DNA of 64,000 bases from Mesorhizobium sp. L-8-3 (GTDB lineage Bacteria > Pseudomonadota > Alphaproteobacteria > Rhizobiales > Rhizobiaceae), in the NCBI RefSeq assembly GCF_016756615.1, contig NZ_AP023262.1:1054001-1118000 (forward strand). The letters are read 5' to 3'. Position numbers and translations under genes: made by a program. The notes below the pieces were generated by a model. It saw only the letters and a program-made list of their open reading frames with translations, ran no database searches and had not been told where the DNA came from. Of this stretch, positions 37,667 through 46,899 are shown one piece after another (position 1 is the first letter of the stretch; every line of letters starts with the position of its first letter).

Positions 37667-39358
37667 ATGTCACAAGCCAATCCCACGCGCGACGATTTCG
37701 CCGCGCTTCTGGAAGAATCCTTTTCCGATGGTCACTCGGGCGAAGGTCAGGTCGTGCGCGGCACGATCACCGCGATCGAGAAGGACATGGCCATCATCGA
37801 CGTCGGCCTCAAGGTCGAGGGCCGCGTCCCGCTGAAGGAATTCGGCGCCAAGGCCAAGGACGGTCAGATGAACGTCGGCGACACCGTCGAGGTCTATGTC
37901 GAGCGCATCGAGAACGCGCTCGGCGAAGCCATGCTTTCCCGTGAGAAGGCCCGCCGCGAAGAGAGCTGGGTCCGCCTCGAGGAGAAGTTCAACAAGGGCG
38001 AGCGCGTCGAGGGCGTCATCTTCAACCAGGTCAAGGGCGGCTTCACCGTCGACCTCGACGGCGCCGTGGCCTTCCTGCCGCGCAGCCAGGTCGATATCCG
38101 GCCGATCCGCGACGTCACCCCGCTCATGCACAACCCGCAGCCTTTCGAGATCCTCAAGATGGATCGCCGCCGCGGCAACATCGTCGTGTCGCGCCGCACC
38201 GTGCTCGAGGAGAGCCGCGCCGAGCAGCGCTCGGAGATCGTGCAGAACCTCGAAGAGGGCCAGGTTGTCGAGGGCGTGGTCAAGAACATCACCGACTACG
38301 GTGCGTTCGTCGACCTCGGCGGCATCGACGGCCTGCTGCATGTCACCGACATGGCATGGCGCCGCGTCAACCATCCGACCGAGATCCTCAACATCGGTCA
38401 GACGGTCAAGGTGCAGATCATCCGCATCAACCAGGAAACCCACCGCATCTCGCTCGGCATGAAGCAGCTCGAGAGCGATCCCTGGAGCGACATCGGCACC
38501 AAGTTCCCGATCGGCAAGAAGATCCGCGGCACGGTCACCAACATCACCGACTACGGCGCCTTCGTGGAGCTGGAGCCGGGCATCGAGGGCCTCATCCACG
38601 TCTCGGAAATGTCGTGGACGAAGAAGAACGTGCATCCGGGCAAGATCCTGTCGACCTCGCAGGAAGTCGACGTGGTGGTACTCGAGGTCGATCCGGCCAA
38701 GCGCCGCATCTCGCTCGGCCTCAAGCAGACGCTCGAGAATCCGTGGGAAGCCTTCGCCCGCAACCATCCGTCGGGCTCCGTCGTCGAGGGCGAGGTCAAG
38801 AACAAGACCGAGTTCGGCCTGTTCATCGGCCTCGACGGCGATGTGGACGGCATGGTCCACCTCTCCGACCTCGACTGGAACCGTCCGGGCGAGCAGGCGA
38901 TCGAGGAGTATCAGCGCGGCCAGGTGGTGCAGGCGCAGGTGCTCGACGTCGACATCGACAAGGAGCGCATCTCGCTGGGCATCAAGCAGCTGCAGCGCGG
39001 CGGCGGCGAGGCTGTGTCGGGCGAACTGCGCAAGAACGCGGTCGTCACCACCGAGGTCATCGGCGTGAAGGACGGCGGCATCGAGGTGCGGCTGGTCGAC
39101 AGCGGCGTCGAGACGTTCATCAAGCGGTCCGACCTGTCGCGCGACCGTGACGAGCAGCGCCCCGAGCGCTTCACCGTCGGCCAGAAGGTCGATGCGCGCG
39201 TCATCGTCTACGACAAGAAGACCCGCAAGATCCAGGTGTCGATCAAGGCGCTGGAGATCGCGGAAGAGAAGGAAGCGGTCGCCCAGTACGGCTCGACCGA
39301 TTCCGGCGCTTCGCTCGGCGACATCCTGGGTGCCGCACTCAAGAACCGCGGCAACTGA
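37667..39358 (+). CDS. rpsA: 30S ribosomal protein S1
   Basis: A 563-residue protein with six S1 (OB-fold) RNA-binding domains. Typical domain starts are VVRGTITAIEKDMAIIDVGL, VEGVIFNQVKGGFTVDLDGA, VEGVVKNITDYGAFVDLGG, IRGTVTNITDYGAFVELEPG and VEGEVKNKTEFGLFIGLDG; the sixth is more diverged. It helps mRNAs bind the 30S subunit. ATG 37667 has CAGGAG upstream. The 200-base leader after cmk may contain its own promoter. The gene ends with a strong intrinsic terminator. Confidence 0.97.
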   Translation: MSQANPTRDDFAALLEESFSDGHSGEGQVVRGTITAIEKDMAIIDVGLKVEGRVPLKEFGAKAKDGQMNVGDTVEVYVERIENALGEAMLSREKARREESWVRLEEKFNKGERVEGVIFNQVKGGFTVDLDGAVAFLPRSQVDIRPIRDVTPLMHNPQPFEILKMDRRRGNIVVSRRTVLEESRAEQRSEIVQNLEEGQVVEGVVKNITDYGAFVDLGGIDGLLHVTDMAWRRVNHPTEILNIGQTVKVQIIRINQETHRISLGMKQLESDPWSDIGTKFPIGKKIRGTVTNITDYGAFVELEPGIEGLIHVSEMSWTKKNVHPGKILSTSQEVDVVVLEVDPAKRRISLGLKQTLENPWEAFARNHPSGSVVEGEVKNKTEFGLFIGLDGDVDGMVHLSDLDWNRPGEQAIEEYQRGQVVQAQVLDVDIDKERISLGIKQLQRGGGEAVSGELRKNAVVTTEVIGVKDGGIEVRLVDSGVETFIKRSDLSRDRDEQRPERFTVGQKVDARVIVYDKKTRKIQVSIKALEIAEEKEAVAQYGSTDSGASLGDILGAALKNRGN

Positions 39359-39386
39359 TCGGCCGCCTCTCGCGGCTCACGACAAG

Positions 39387-39416
39387 CCCCGCCGGAGCGA
39401 TCCGGCGGGGTTTTTT
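39387..39416 (+). terminator. Rho-independent terminator of rpsA
   Basis: A perfect 10-base stem, CCCCGCCGGA (39387-39396) with TCCGGCGGGG (39401-39410), a GCGA tetraloop and six T immediately after. It lies 28 bases beyond the rpsA stop and ends the aroA-cmk-rpsA transcript. Confidence 0.95.
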
Positions 39417-39833
39417 CGTTGGCCGCATTCGGCAGAGATTGACCGGATGTCGACTTTGGGGCCGCCTCTACTCGCAGGCCGCGCGTCGCTCGGCTCCATC
39501 GGTAATGTATTCGCTGGCCTGCCGTACCGGGATCGAGGTTGTTGATGGAGGCCGCGGTCCGCGCCTCCGCATTCGATCGGAACGGCCGTGCAGAAATCGA
39601 TCGGCCGTCGGTATGAGACCGGTGCGCCATCACATCCCCCGCGATATGAGTTCGTTGCCTGGACCAGGTGGCCCGGAAAGCCCCGAATTCTCAACCGGAG
39701 ATTGGTAGGTTCCGCCCTTAGCTTACGAAAGCGCAGGCCGCAGCCCAACGTCCTTATGCCACCCAGGATCCAGTGCTGCTGCGGACTTTCGGCCTGCCGG
39801 CGGCGTCCTCGTTTGTTCTTGGCGCCAATGGGT
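39417..39833. other. Intergenic region, nothing recognised
   Basis: 417 bases between the rpsA terminator and the C-terminal end of the HXXEE gene. Short open frames exist but none has a start signal or recognisable product. Confidence 0.5.
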
Positions 39834-40463
39834 CTAGCGGGCGGTCGGTTCAGACCTGGACAGGACGGCTAAGCGCCGCTTCACGGATACAATGATGGCA
39901 AGGTGGAGGAGAATCGCGATCGCGATGGCGATGACGTGATCCGTCGCCGTGACCCCTGGTGCGTGCGAGACCAAGACAAGGGCATAGAGCCCGAAGGGCA
40001 CAAACAAAAACACGGCCGTAACCAGCCCTGGATTGTATCGGCGCAGAGCGCCCGCCCCGAGAATGTGGACGACAGCGTTGATCAGCGTGAGATAGATAGC
40101 AATCAATCCGAGCCCGACATCGACAAAACGCGCGAAATAGAGCGCGATCAGGTTTACGGCCCACACGCCGACAACGTTGATGAAGACCACGGCCGGCGGT
40201 GTCAACGCCTCCAATCCGCCGCCGATGACCTTGTTGACCCATATACGAAAGCGATCGTGTTGGTGCTCCTCCAGCTGGTGAATCATGTAAATCGGCAGCT
40301 GCAAGTAGACGAGCAGCAGCGGCGGGCTTAACACTCCCGCGAAAAGCGGCGCAACCGCTAGCAGAAACAGGCCGGTGACGAAGCCGGCATACATCCAATT
40401 GTGAAAGAACCAGTCCTTGGTCACGGGCGCTACCTCAGTAACGGGGGTGAGTCCTTGGCTCAC
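39834..40463 (-). CDS. HXXEE-domain integral membrane protein
   Basis: A 209-residue membrane protein with about six helices. The family motif is PIYMIHQLEEHQHDRF (H-x-x-E-E) after the second helix, a likely metal or proton site; INVVGVWAVNLIALYFARF and VHILGAGALRRYNPGLVTA are the typical later segments. Function is unknown. The start is at 40463 with only a modest ribosome site. It has no same-strand partner, and an IS relic begins less than 200 bases upstream, so the region is prone to rearrangement. Confidence 0.85.
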   Translation of the reverse strand: MSQGLTPVTEVAPVTKDWFFHNWMYAGFVTGLFLLAVAPLFAGVLSPPLLLVYLQLPIYMIHQLEEHQHDRFRIWVNKVIGGGLEALTPPAVVFINVVGVWAVNLIALYFARFVDVGLGLIAIYLTLINAVVHILGAGALRRYNPGLVTAVFLFVPFGLYALVLVSHAPGVTATDHVIAIAIAILLHLAIIVSVKRRLAVLSRSEPTAR

Positions 40464-40546
40464 CTCAGGTGGTTGTTATGCTGCAAGCCGCCTTAAAAGG
40501 TGCTTAATCCGGAACAGCCGCAACTCGCCATTGCCCACGCCGGTGG

Positions 40547-40579
40547 GAAGAAGAAGTAGTAGTAGTAGTAGTAGTAGTA
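40547..40579 (+). repeat. Trinucleotide microsatellite (GAA)3(GTA)8
   Basis: Three GAA units (40547-40555) run directly into eight perfect GTA units (40556-40579). On the minus strand it appears as a Tyr/Phe run within a frame continuous with the transposase relic. Pure trinucleotide arrays this long are rare in such genomes. It sits between the HXXEE gene start and the transposase remnant. Confidence 0.95.
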
Positions 40580-40630
40580 TCGTTCCCGATGAAGGCCGCG
40601 AGGCCATGCGAGATCTGGTTCGCGCCCGGG

Positions 40631-41089
40631 CAGCCGCCATTCGCTGCCCGCATCGATCAGCCGATAGCACACCAAGGTCTGCAGGATATGTCGCCAGCAG
40701 GTGCCTTCGCGCGAGTCGGGCAAGCGCGCCGCCCAGAACCGGTCGAGCTCGAGCTGCTCATAGAGCTGGCAGGCCAGCCAGCAGGCGCCCCATTGCCGCG
40801 GCCTGTGCAACTGCATGGCCCCGAGCCGCACTTGCACGCCATAGCCGGCGGCGTGGCCGGGCATGGCCCGATCGGCCGGAAACAGGGCCAGTTGCCGGGC
40901 ATGCTGGGCATCCTCGTCAAAGGCTTCGATCGTTCGACATCAAGCCTCGTGCTGGCTATCGTTGATCTCGCCGAGATAAAGCACCTGACGCTGCACGACC
41001 TTGCCGCCGACGCAGCGCTTGCTTTCGACAATGCTCCAATAATGGTGCTGCTTGCCGTTTTTGAGGCGCCGATTCGCTCGCAAATACAT
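40631..41089 (-). pseudogene. IS1634-family transposase relic, N-terminal part with stop codon
   Basis: The minus-strand frame from ATG 41089 reads YLRANRRLKNGKQHHYWSIV and QRQVLYLGEINDSQHEA, then a TGA at 40942-40940 where Trp is expected, then continues in frame with TIEAFDEDAQHARQLALFPA and LYEQLELDRFWAARLPDSRE up to LIDAGSEWRL. This is the start of IS1634-type DDE transposases of about 550 residues. Family sequence ends at about 40631, giving roughly 150 codons; the catalytic domain is absent. No terminal inverted repeats could be identified. A dead remnant of an insertion. Confidence 0.85.
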
Positions 41090-41399
41090 GGTGGAAATAG
41101 TTTACACAAAAGCGACGATAAAAAAGATACTTGGTCTCCACTGCAGGAAATCCTGTATGGCCGCCCTTTGATCCGACTCGTCTTTTTGCCCTTTGCCACC
41201 CCAAAATCGCTTCTCCACCTCACCGGTTGAGAAAGTCGGGCCAGCGGGCCTGGATGTTGACACATCCGGGCGGTGTGGATGCTGACGCATCAACGCGACC
41301 TCAATCGCCGGCACGGCTCATCAGCGCCTCTTGCTTTCGCGTCAACGGGCGCAGCGCGCAGTCGCGCGCTCCAACGGTCGATCTTATCGACCGTTGGTC
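41090..41399. other. Intergenic region, no gene
   Basis: 310 bases between the transposase relic and the end of the NmrA gene. The part next to the relic is AT-rich (AAAAGCGACGATAAAAAAG) and may be former IS end sequence. TTGATGCGT-like and GATCTTATCGACC elements near 41290-41400 have no assigned role. Confidence 0.45.
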
Positions 41400-42287
41400 T
41401 CAGCCGGCTGAAGATGTCCGTTCGAGAACGCTCCAGTCAAACTCGCGTGCCCAGTCGGCGAAACTGTGCCAGCGGACCTCCGGAAAATCCCTCTGCAATG
41501 CGGCGATATCGACATCATAACCGACGCGGTCGAACCATTCGAACATCAGCGCCGCATCCTCACTTTGCTGGCGGGCCGCGGCGATTGGGATTTCCTGATA
41601 GTTGATCGGGCGGCCGATGGCCCGCGACAGGGTTTGCGCCTGCTCCTCGCCGGACAACTCGTCCCCGGCGATATCGAAACGCTTGCCGAAGACCTGCTCG
41701 CGCCGCTCAACCAGGGATGCGGCGAAGGCTCCTATGTCCGCCAAGGCTACCAGTTGGAGGGCCCGTCTGGGAGGCATCGCGAAGGCGTGTTCCCCCTGGC
41801 GCAGCCCACCGATCGACCACGGCGCGACGACATTCTCCATGAAGGCGGCCGGCGCGCTGATCGTGTAGGGGATACCGAGTCCGACCACATGCTCCTCGAC
41901 GAGATACTTGCTTTCGAAATGCGGGATGCCTGTCTTCTTGTCGGCATCGGCAACGGACGAGTAAATCAAATGCCCGACACCGGCAGCCTTCGCCGCATCG
42001 GCGGCGATGATCCCCTGACGGGTCTCCTCCTCGGTCCCGGCCTCGTAGCTGTTGCCCATCAGAAACATGGTGTCGACGCTACTTGCAGCCTTCCGAACGG
42101 AGGTCTCGTCACCGAGGTCACCCGTCGCGATGTCGGCGCCTGCCGACGCCAGCCGCCACGCAGCGTCGCTGTCCGGCTTGCGTGTCAGCGCCTTGACGAG
42201 ATGTCCCCTGGACAGCAGTGCGCGCGCAACCGCGCCCCCTTGCTGGCCGGTAGCGCCGGTAACCAGAACGCTTCGTCTGGTGGTCAT
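41400..42287 (-). CDS. NmrA-like/atypical SDR NAD(P)-binding protein
   Basis: A 295-residue Rossmann-fold protein. The nucleotide-binding motif VLVTGATGQQGGAVARALL is at residues about 6-24, followed by LIYSSVADADKKTGIPHFES typical of the NmrA/YtfG group, which are NAD(P)H-dependent quinone reductases or redox sensors. The usual SDR YxxxK is not clearly conserved. ATG 42287 has AAGGAG 7 bases upstream. It is divergent from a LysR gene with 98 bases between them, the classic regulator-target pair. Confidence 0.88.
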   Translation of the reverse strand: MTTRRSVLVTGATGQQGGAVARALLSRGHLVKALTRKPDSDAAWRLASAGADIATGDLGDETSVRKAASSVDTMFLMGNSYEAGTEEETRQGIIAADAAKAAGVGHLIYSSVADADKKTGIPHFESKYLVEEHVVGLGIPYTISAPAAFMENVVAPWSIGGLRQGEHAFAMPPRRALQLVALADIGAFAASLVERREQVFGKRFDIAGDELSGEEQAQTLSRAIGRPINYQEIPIAAARQQSEDAALMFEWFDRVGYDVDIAALQRDFPEVRWHSFADWAREFDWSVLERTSSAG

Positions 42288-42385
42288 GTGTCTGCTCCTT
42301 GCCATTCCACTGGAGCAAAGTTAAGGCTGCCGCATTGGTCCATAATCACCTACAATTGGAAAACATCGTCCCAATTCTGGATACA

Positions 42386-43330
42386 ATGCTCGATCTCAAC
42401 GATATCGTGGTATTCGCTCGTGTCATCGAGGCCGGCAGTTTCACGGCAGCCGCGCGCCTGCTCGGCATACCCAAGACGACGGTCAGCCGCCGCATTGCCG
42501 CGCTTGAGCGCGAAGTCGGGGTGCGGCTGCTTCAACGCACGACACGCAGCCTGAACATGACGGACGCAGGACGCCTCTACTATGAGCAGAGCAGCCAAGC
42601 GCTGCGGGCGATCGAAGCCGCGAATCTGCGTCTCGCGGAAGCGAGAGCGGAGCCTTCCGGAACGATCCGCATTACGGCTCCCGTTGGCTTTGGCGGTTAT
42701 TTCCTGACCAGCACGGTGTTCGATTTTCTCGCGATGTATCCGAAAACCAGAGTCGAACTGCGCCTGACCGACGACAAGCTCAATCTGGTCGAGAGCGGCA
42801 TAGATCTCGCATTCCGCACCGGGATCCTTCAAGACTCCACGCTGGTTGCCCGCAAGCTCGGCCCCACGCACAGAATCCTGTGCGCCAGCCCGGACTATCT
42901 CGCGCGCCAAGGCATACCGGAGGTGCCGACGGACCTCGCTCGCCATCATTGCGTCATTGCGGGCGCTTCGACAGCCAGCGCCGACTGGGAGTTGGAAGGG
43001 CCGCATGGTCAAGAAACGGTCCAGGTGGCTGGACGCTTCGCGGCTAATGAAATGCAGGCGGTGATTGCGGCTGCGATTGCCGGCTACGGCATCGCCCAAG
43101 TGCCCCACGGGATCGCCGAGGCGTCCATCAAGGACGGGCAATTGCGCCGCGTTCTCAACGATTACACAACCCCGGTTGGCGGTCTTTATGCCGTATATCC
43201 GAGCAGCCGATATCTTTCGCCCCTGGTCAGGGCGTTCATCGATCTTGCCGTCGGGCGACTGACCGGCGCCGGGACCAGCGAGAATGAAAGGGTTGTAGCT
43301 ATGTCAAGAAGGTATTGGGCTGACAGTTAG
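42386..43330 (+). CDS. LysR-family transcriptional regulator
   Basis: A 314-residue regulator. The N-terminal winged helix is MLDLNDIVVFARVIEAGSFT with TTVSRRIAALEREVGVRLLQ (residues 1-60); the C-terminal LysR_substrate domain has GTIRITAPVGFGGYFLT and VESGIDLAFRTG. It resembles the DsdC/AaeR-like CrgA group that regulates oxidoreductases. ATG 42386 is favoured over the upstream ATG 42299, which lies in the NmrA promoter. It probably controls the divergent NmrA gene; the shared spacer (42288-42385) contains the AT-rich ATAATCACCTACAATT. Confidence 0.9.
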   Translation: MLDLNDIVVFARVIEAGSFTAAARLLGIPKTTVSRRIAALEREVGVRLLQRTTRSLNMTDAGRLYYEQSSQALRAIEAANLRLAEARAEPSGTIRITAPVGFGGYFLTSTVFDFLAMYPKTRVELRLTDDKLNLVESGIDLAFRTGILQDSTLVARKLGPTHRILCASPDYLARQGIPEVPTDLARHHCVIAGASTASADWELEGPHGQETVQVAGRFAANEMQAVIAAAIAGYGIAQVPHGIAEASIKDGQLRRVLNDYTTPVGGLYAVYPSSRYLSPLVRAFIDLAVGRLTGAGTSENERVVAMSRRYWADS

Positions 43331-43690
43331 CTGGGAACGGACCGCTAGGCAGCCAAAGTCAGGTGGCTGCCCTGTTCGCTTGCGGACGCATGCTCCAGGC
43401 AGGAGCCTGGATCGGCTAGGCAAGCGGCGTCGAGCGTCGCGACGTTTATCATCTCGCGACAGCGCAACGATCGCCTCGCCAGGACCGTTCCAACCCGAAC
43501 CATCCCATTAGCTCGCTCCTATTGATTGAAGCGCGTTTCGATTTCGTTTTCTTTCGAGCGTTGACAGGAGGCTTGACTTCCCCTAGGCGTGTTCGGCATT
43601 CTGGATTCTATAGAATGTTGAATATAGCAAATGGGACCCGGAACGGGGAGGAAACTCGTTCAGCCGGGCAAGGTTCGAGGGAGGGAATTG
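43331..43690. other. Promoter region of the large ABC/dehydrogenase operon
   Basis: 360 bases without a gene between the LysR gene and the binding-protein gene. The perfect 12-base palindrome ATTCTATAGAAT at 43605-43616 lies 75 bases before the start codon and is followed by AT-rich ATGTTGAATATAGC. It is a good operator candidate for the FCD-GntR protein encoded at 46900. A GGGAGG site at 43682 serves the binding-protein start. Confidence 0.5.
43605..43616. promoter_or_regulatory. Palindrome ATTCTATAGAAT, GntR operator candidate
   Basis: Perfect 12-base inverted repeat in the leader of the ABC/ALDH/GMC operon. Short AT-centred palindromes are common GntR/FCD binding sites, and such a regulator is encoded three genes downstream. 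Confidence 0.5.
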
Positions 43691-45052
43691 ATGGTTCGGT
43701 TTCGCAAGTTTGCGACCCTGGTGTCGCGTCGCGCCCTTATGGCCGGGGCAGCCTCGATGGTTGCATCGCTCAGCCTGGGCGCAGCCGGCGCGCAGGCGCA
43801 GGACAATGGCCTCGGCACTGCCGATCAGCCGGTCGAAGTGCGCATGATCGCCAACGAGGCGTTTGCCAGCCAGTGGCAGACCCTGATGGTGCCGGAGTTC
43901 AACAAGCACTATCCAAACATCAAGGTCACGATCGACGGCGTGCCCTATGTCGAGCTCCTGGCCAAGAGCATGCTTGACGCCACCGGCCCGAGCCCGACCT
44001 ACGACATCATCATCGCCGATGATCCGTGGGTACCTCAACTCGCCGAAGTCGGCGCGCTGCTCGATCTGAAGAGCCCCGAGGTCCAGGCCTGGACAGATGG
44101 CGGCTACGACTGGGACGACTTCAACGCGGCGCCGCTTGCCGCGGGCGCCTGGAAGGACGTCCAGTACGGCGTGCCGCTGCGCTCCAACATGCTGATGATG
44201 TTCGTCAACAAGGCGCTCTACGAGAAGGCCGGGGTGCCGGTCCCGACGGCGGAGCTGACCTGGGACCAATATCTGGAGCAGGCGCCGAAGCTGGTGCAGG
44301 ACACCGACGGTGACGGCAAGGCCGACGCCTGGGCGATCGACACCTACTTCATCCGTGAGCCGCTGACGCCGACCATCTGGCAGACGATCATGAATTCGAA
44401 CGGCGGCCAGCTGCTCGACGAGGACGGCAAGCCGGCCTTCAACAACGAGGTCGGCATCACGGCGCTCGAAACCCACAAGAAGCTGCTCGAATTCGCCCCG
44501 ACCGGCGCGGTCAGCCACGGCTTCTCCGAGTCGCTGCAGGCCTTCCGCCAGGGGCTCGTCGCCACGATGTTCAACTGGGGCAGCGTGTTCAAAGGGTCGG
44601 CGATCGACGCCAAGACCACGACGCTGAAGCCCGACCAGGTCGGCATCCAGGTCATGCCGGTCGGCTCCGCCGGCCCCGGCGCGCATCGCGGCATCTGGAG
44701 CGGCACCGTGTCGTCGAAGAGCGAGAACAAGCAGGCCGCCTGGGCGGTGCTGCAATGGCTGAGCTCGAAGCAGGGCGAGACCTGGCATTCGGCCAATCTC
44801 GGCGTCTTGCCGGCGCGCAAGTCGACGCTTTCCGCGACCCCGGCCGAGCCGTGGCTGGTCCCGGTCTTCGCCTCCCTCCAGCAGGCCTATGACGCCGCCG
44901 AGAAGGGCAAGATGTGGCGCATCCGCGATCCGCGTTCGGACGCTGCCCAGCAGATCCTGGCCGACGAGGTATCGCGCGCCATTGCCGGACAGGTGTCGGC
45001 GGCCGTGGCCCTGCAGGTCGCGGCCGAGAAGATCGAGAAGATCCTCGACTGA
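43691..45052 (+). CDS. ABC transporter solute-binding protein, family 1 (sugar type)
   Basis: A 453-residue periplasmic binding protein. The leader contains twin arginines (VSRRALMAGAASMVASLSLG), so Tat export is possible, with cleavage after AQA. The mature domain reads VEVRMIANEAFASQWQTLMV, PTYDIIIADDPWVPQLAEVG, YGVPLRSNMLMMFVNKALYE and GTVSSKSENKQAAW, as in polyol/sugar-binding SBP_bac_1 proteins. It is first in the operon with two permeases, a GntR regulator and an ATPase. The substrate is likely a polyol or oligosaccharide, matching the downstream oxidoreductases. Confidence 0.9.
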   Translation: MVRFRKFATLVSRRALMAGAASMVASLSLGAAGAQAQDNGLGTADQPVEVRMIANEAFASQWQTLMVPEFNKHYPNIKVTIDGVPYVELLAKSMLDATGPSPTYDIIIADDPWVPQLAEVGALLDLKSPEVQAWTDGGYDWDDFNAAPLAAGAWKDVQYGVPLRSNMLMMFVNKALYEKAGVPVPTAELTWDQYLEQAPKLVQDTDGDGKADAWAIDTYFIREPLTPTIWQTIMNSNGGQLLDEDGKPAFNNEVGITALETHKKLLEFAPTGAVSHGFSESLQAFRQGLVATMFNWGSVFKGSAIDAKTTTLKPDQVGIQVMPVGSAGPGAHRGIWSGTVSSKSENKQAAWAVLQWLSSKQGETWHSANLGVLPARKSTLSATPAEPWLVPVFASLQQAYDAAEKGKMWRIRDPRSDAAQQILADEVSRAIAGQVSAAVALQVAAEKIEKILD

Positions 45053-45075
45053 CCCGACGGCTTGGGAGCATCGCG

Positions 45076-46002
45076 ATGAGTTCGACGACGGCAAAAGGAG
45101 CGCGCCCCGCGCGCTCCCGCGCAGGGACGAAGCTGGCCGATACCGTCTCGCGCTGGGCCTTCATGGCGCCTTCGGCGATCATCCTCGCCGCGATGCTCGC
45201 CTACCCGATCTTCTACACGATCGAGATCAGCTTCTCCCGCTTCGACCTGATGACCTTCAGCGCGATCGAATGGGTCGGGTGGGAGAACTACCGGCACGTC
45301 CTCGAGGACTACCGCTTCTGGTCCTCGATGAAGGTCACGCTCATCTATCTGGTCTTCGCCCTGCCGTTGCAGATCGTTCTCGGTTTCGGCATCGCCTTCC
45401 TGATCAATGCGGACTGGCGCGGACGCGGGGTCGTGCGCGCGCTGTTCATCATTCCGATGGTCGTGGCCCCCGTCGTCGCCGGCGGCATCTGGCGCATGAT
45501 GCTCGATCCGCTGTGGGGCATCGTGAACTGGCTGATCGGCCTCGTCGGGTTCGGACCGCTCGACTGGTTCGGCGATCCCAATCTCGCCATGGCCGCGATC
45601 GTCATCATCGACACCTGGCGCTGGACGCCCTTCGTGGTGCTGATCGCCACCGCGGCCCTGCTGGCACTGCCCCGGGACCTGTTCGAGGCGGCCGAGATCG
45701 ACGGCGCCAACTGGTGGTCGATGCTGTGGTCGATCACGCTGCCGCTGCTCGTGCCGATCATCGCCGCCACCTTCGTCGTGCGCTGGCTGGGCGCGGTGAA
45801 GATGTTCGACATCGCGCTCGCAGCCACCTATGGCGGCCCGGGCGGCGCCACCAACGTCATCAATCTCTTCATCTACGAAGAGGCCTTCCGTTCGCTGCGC
45901 TTCGCAGAGTCCGCAGCGATGGCCGTCGTCGTCCTTGTGCTGACAATGGTGCTCACCGGCATCTTCCTGCGCGGCACCCGCAAGCTGGAGGAACTCTATT
46001 GA
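45076..46002 (+). CDS. ABC transporter permease, MalF/UgpA type
   Basis: A 308-residue permease with six helices, MAPSAIILAAMLAYPIFYTI as the first, and the EAA loop LFEAAEIDGANWWSMLWSI at about residues 205-225. It begins 23 bases after the binding-protein stop with a GGGAG site. Its stop overlaps the TTG start of the second permease. Confidence 0.93.
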   Translation: MSSTTAKGARPARSRAGTKLADTVSRWAFMAPSAIILAAMLAYPIFYTIEISFSRFDLMTFSAIEWVGWENYRHVLEDYRFWSSMKVTLIYLVFALPLQIVLGFGIAFLINADWRGRGVVRALFIIPMVVAPVVAGGIWRMMLDPLWGIVNWLIGLVGFGPLDWFGDPNLAMAAIVIIDTWRWTPFVVLIATAALLALPRDLFEAAEIDGANWWSMLWSITLPLLVPIIAATFVVRWLGAVKMFDIALAATYGGPGGATNVINLFIYEEAFRSLRFAESAAMAVVVLVLTMVLTGIFLRGTRKLEELY

Positions 46003-46853
46003 CCGCGCTCGCTCTCCAGCCGCGCCGCAGGTCACGCCTCGGCCGGCGCATCCGCATCGCAGCCGGCGTGTTCGCCTGCCTCGTCTTTCTGTTTCCGGTC
46101 TTCTGGATGGTACTCAGCTCCTTCAAGGACCAGCGCGACATCTTCACGATGCCGCCGACGCTGTTCTTCACGCCGACGCTGGAGACCTATTTCAGCTACA
46201 TGCAGCGCGCCGACATCAACCGGCGGCTGATCAACACGATCATCGTGGCGACCGGCGCCGGCCTTCTCTCGATCGCGGCGGGCGCCATGGCGGGCTACGC
46301 GCTGGCGCGCATCCGGCTGAAGGGCGCGGCGACAATCGGCGTGCTGATCCTTCTGTCGCGCGGCGTGCCGCCGATCGCGCTCGCCGTGCCGATGTTCCTC
46401 GTGGCCCGCTCGCTCGGCGTGGCCGACAAGCACATCACGCTCATCCTCGCCTACTGCACCTTCCTGATCCCCTATGTGATGTGGCTGATGCGCGGCTTCT
46501 TCCTCGCTTTGCCGAAGGAACTGGAAGAATCCGCCATGATCGACGGCTGCAGCCGCTTCGGCGCCTTCTTCAAGATCATCGTGCCGATCTCGCTGCCGGG
46601 TCTTCTGTCGACGCTGATCTTCAGCATGATCCTGGCGTGGGAAGAGCTGCTCTTCGCGCTGGTTCTGACCAACCGCAACGCGTCGACCATCCCGGTCGCC
46701 ATTGCCGGCATCGCCGGCGATACCGTCAACGGCGCCAACTGGGGCGCGCTGACGGCGGTCGGCACGATCACGGTGATCCCTGTGGTGGTCTTTGCCCTGC
46801 TGGTCCAGAAATGGCTCATCCAGGGCTTGGCCGACGGCGCAACGAAGGGGTGA
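45999..46853 (+). CDS. ABC transporter permease, MalG/UgpE type
   Basis: A 284-residue permease with six helices. FPVFWMVLSSFKDQRDIFTM near the N-terminus and EESAMIDGCSRFGAFFKIIV (EAA loop, about residues 170-190) are MalG-type. No ATG fits the N-terminus; a TTG at 45999 overlapping the upstream TGA (TTGA) is used, which gives the leader LTALALQPRRRSRLG. The C-terminus QKWLIQGLADGATKG is typical. Confidence 0.88.
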   Translation: MTALALQPRRRSRLGRRIRIAAGVFACLVFLFPVFWMVLSSFKDQRDIFTMPPTLFFTPTLETYFSYMQRADINRRLINTIIVATGAGLLSIAAGAMAGYALARIRLKGAATIGVLILLSRGVPPIALAVPMFLVARSLGVADKHITLILAYCTFLIPYVMWLMRGFFLALPKELEESAMIDGCSRFGAFFKIIVPISLPGLLSTLIFSMILAWEELLFALVLTNRNASTIPVAIAGIAGDTVNGANWGALTAVGTITVIPVVVFALLVQKWLIQGLADGATKG

Positions 46854-46899
46854 CGATCATGGCTGATAACAGCAACCGGCGACACGGGCGGAGGATATG

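Noticed and set aside
40417..40965. Plus-strand frame with an eight-Ser run
   Set aside because: The Ser run is the microsatellite and the rest is antisense to the transposase relic.
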